Translations under genes and position numbers: made by a program
Part shown: positions 5,906 to 7,371 of the stretch, in pieces
How the letters are laid out: each line of letters begins with the position of its first letter
How positions within the stretch are numbered: the first letter of the stretch is position 1
Source of the DNA: Clostridia bacterium
GTDB taxonomy: Bacteria > Bacillota > Clostridia > RGIG6154
Direction: 5' to 3'
Assembly: GCA_017622395.1 (NCBI GenBank)
Contig: JAGARF010000080.1
Location: 1 to 7,371, forward strand
DNA length: 7,371 nt
The notes under the pieces: model-generated
The model's input: only the letters and a program-made list of their open reading frames with translations
What the model was told of the DNA's origin: nothing
The model's database searches: none

Positions 5906-7036
5906 TTGAAGGAAATATACTTTGATAATAGTGCTACAACTAAAATATCAGCAAAAGCACTTGAAAAATATAAAATAATATCAGAAACTTTATATGCAAA
6001 TCCTGCTTCTCTCCACAAAGCAGGCTTTAATGCAGAAAAAGAAATAGACATTGCAAGAAAAACAGTTATGAAAGCTCTTGGTGCTAAAAATGAAAAAGAA
6101 ATCATTTTTACATCAGGAGGAACAGAAAGCGACAATATCGCAATTTTAGGTTCTGTGCTTGCAAGACACAGAGAAGGAAAGCATATAATTACTTCTAAAA
6201 CAGAACATCACGCAGTACTTGATTGTTTTAAATTTCTTGAAAGCAGAGGATATGAGGTTACATATCTTAATGTTGATAAAACAGGAATTATAGATATTGA
6301 ACAATTAAAAAATTCTGTCAGGGATGATACTATCCTTATCAGTGTTATGGCAATGAACAATGAAACAGGAATTGTTCAACCTATAAACCAAATAAAAGAA
6401 CTCGCAAAAAATGCTACTCTGCACACTGATGCAGTACAGGCATTCGGTAAGCTTGATTTAATAAAAATTAATGCAGATTTAATAAGTGTTTCAGCACACA
6501 AGGTTCACGGACCTAAAGGTGTTGGTGCACTTTATATAAAAAGTGGTACAAAAATTAAAAATACGGTTTTTGGCGGAGGTCAGGAATGGAATCTGCGTTC
6601 AGGAACATTAAATGTACCAGGGATTTGTGCTTTTGGTTGTGCAGTTGAAGAGCTTATTGCAGAATTTGAGTATAATAACAACAAATTTACAGAACTTTAT
6701 GATTATTTTGTCAAGAGACTTACTGAAATAGAAGATGTTGTATTCAATTCATATGTTCAAGGTAATATAATAAATGTATCTTTTGTAGGCATAAGGGGAG
6801 AAGTACTCCTGCATTATCTGGAAGAAAAAAATATATATATTTCAACAGGCTCAGCCTGCAATGCAAAGTCAACAAAAATCAGTTATGTCTTAGATGCAAT
6901 GAATATTGATAAAACTGTTGCCGAAGGTGCTGTAAGAATTTCACTATCAAAATACAATTCTGTCGATGAAATAGATTGTGTGGTAGAAGAGATAAAAAAA
7001 GGTGTAGAATTACTTCGTAAATTCAAAAGGAGATAA
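5906..7036 (+). CDS. Cysteine desulfurase (NifS/IscS family, NifZ-like)
   Basis: PLP-dependent enzyme of 376 residues that takes sulfur from L-cysteine as an enzyme persulfide and releases alanine. It opens with the family start YFDNSATT; SGGTESDN (70-77) binds cofactor phosphate, TEHHAVL has the PLP-stacking His101, HTDAVQAFGK gives Asp175 and Gln178, SAHK has the PLP-lysine Lys199, GGGQEWNLRSGT lies at 223-234, and STGSAC carries the catalytic Cys318. The TTG start is supported by AGGTG (5896-5900), which overlaps the stop of the DUF3006 gene. It lies 2 bases before thiI; this pairing is the NifZ-ThiI arrangement of Bacillus subtilis, where a dedicated desulfurase feeds ThiI for 4-thiouridine in tRNA. 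No iscU or iscR-like gene is adjacent within the window, supporting tRNA thiolation over general Fe-S assembly as its job. Calling it NifZ rather than IscS rests on context. Confidence 0.95.
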   Translation: MKEIYFDNSATTKISAKALEKYKIISETLYANPASLHKAGFNAEKEIDIARKTVMKALGAKNEKEIIFTSGGTESDNIAILGSVLARHREGKHIITSKTEHHAVLDCFKFLESRGYEVTYLNVDKTGIIDIEQLKNSVRDDTILISVMAMNNETGIVQPINQIKELAKNATLHTDAVQAFGKLDLIKINADLISVSAHKVHGPKGVGALYIKSGTKIKNTVFGGGQEWNLRSGTLNVPGICAFGCAVEELIAEFEYNNNKFTELYDYFVKRLTEIEDVVFNSYVQGNIINVSFVGIRGEVLLHYLEEKNIYISTGSACNAKSTKISYVLDAMNIDKTVAEGAVRISLSKYNSVDEIDCVVEEIKKGVELLRKFKRR

Positions 7037-7038
7037 TA

Positions 7039-7371
7039 ATGAACAAAATAATTTTACTTAAGCTTGGAGAAATTGTACTTAAAGGCTTAAACAGAAAAAA
7101 ATTTGAAGATAAATTGATTAACAATATCAGAGGCGTTCTCAAAGGTGAAGAATATAATTGGAAAATTGCACAATCTACAATATACATCTTACCAAAAGAT
7201 AACTTCAATTTTGAAGCATCAATTGAGAAAATGAAGAATGTTTTTGGAATAGTTTCTATTGTTATAGCAAATGAACTTCCTAAAGATATGGATAAAATAT
7301 GCGATGAAGCTCCAAAATTACTCAAAGAACTTCTGAGCGGGGCTAAAACCTTTAAATGTGAAAGTAAAAGG
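7039..7371 (+). CDS. thiI: ThiI, tRNA 4-thiouridine synthetase, 5' part
   Basis: The first 111 residues of ThiI, which adenylates uridine 8 of tRNA and inserts sulfur handed over by the desulfurase; some ThiI proteins also serve thiamine thiazole synthesis. Family-typical is the start IILLKLGEIVLKGLNRKKFEDKL (residues 4-26; usual form RYGEIALKGKNR), the N-terminal ferredoxin-like domain, followed from about residue 60 by the opening of the THUMP domain (KNVFGIVSIV, 68-77). The pyrophosphatase (PP-loop) domain and any rhodanese domain lie beyond the window, so whether the catalytic cysteine sits in the PP-loop domain cannot be seen; Bacillota proteins usually lack the rhodanese part. AAAGGAG at 7026-7032, inside the end of the desulfurase gene, is 6 bases before the ATG. 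The frame is still open at the window edge. Confidence 0.93.
   Translation, partial: MNKIILLKLGEIVLKGLNRKKFEDKLINNIRGVLKGEEYNWKIAQSTIYILPKDNFNFEASIEKMKNVFGIVSIVIANELPKDMDKICDEAPKLLKELLSGAKTFKCESKR

Noticed and set aside
5890..6135. Antisense open frame over the desulfurase start, and another at 7023-7325 over thiI
   Set aside because: Both are opposite well-recognised conserved proteins and have no promoter or ribosome binding site of their own.

Overview
The window is AT-rich, densely packed bacterial DNA. Short intergenic gaps, strong AGGAGG-like ribosome binding sites, GTG and TTG start codons, consensus sigma-A promoters and the gene families present (PfoR-type EIIC membrane protein, ComEC-like hydrolase with DUF3006, NifZ-type cysteine desulfurase with ThiI) point to a low-GC Bacillota, most likely a member of the Clostridia. 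I cannot name a genus. It reads as ordinary chromosome: no mobile element, CRISPR array, tRNA or rRNA is visible.

Layout: (1) 1-2947, plus strand: the 3' part of a GyrB/ParE-type topoisomerase subunit, then after 16 bases a complete GyrA/ParC-type subunit. Together they form one type IIA topoisomerase that lacks the gyrase-specific GyrA box and differs from textbook gyrase at several usually conserved positions. (2) 2950-3676: a hairpin with a weak U-tract, then sfsA, whose own stop codon lies in the loop of a bidirectional terminator. (3) 3690-4751, minus strand: a PfoR-family EIIC-like membrane protein without EIIA or EIIB partners. (4) 4752-4854: a divergent control region with two near-perfect sigma-A promoters whose -35 boxes are only 6 bases apart. 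(5) 4855-7371, plus strand: a tightly spaced run of a membrane-anchored ComEC-like metallo-beta-lactamase-fold hydrolase, a DUF3006 protein that overlaps it by 4 bases, a cysteine desulfurase and the beginning of thiI. The desulfurase/ThiI pair is the known sulfur relay for 4-thiouridine in tRNA. The hydrolase/DUF3006 pair is a recurrent but functionally undefined association.

I did not find a clearly new system. The best candidates for a second look are the divergent topoisomerase, the hydrolase/DUF3006 pair (whose predicted compartments do not match) and the back-to-back promoter region. No stretch over 300 bases lacks a gene; the longest gap is the roughly 100-base divergent promoter region.
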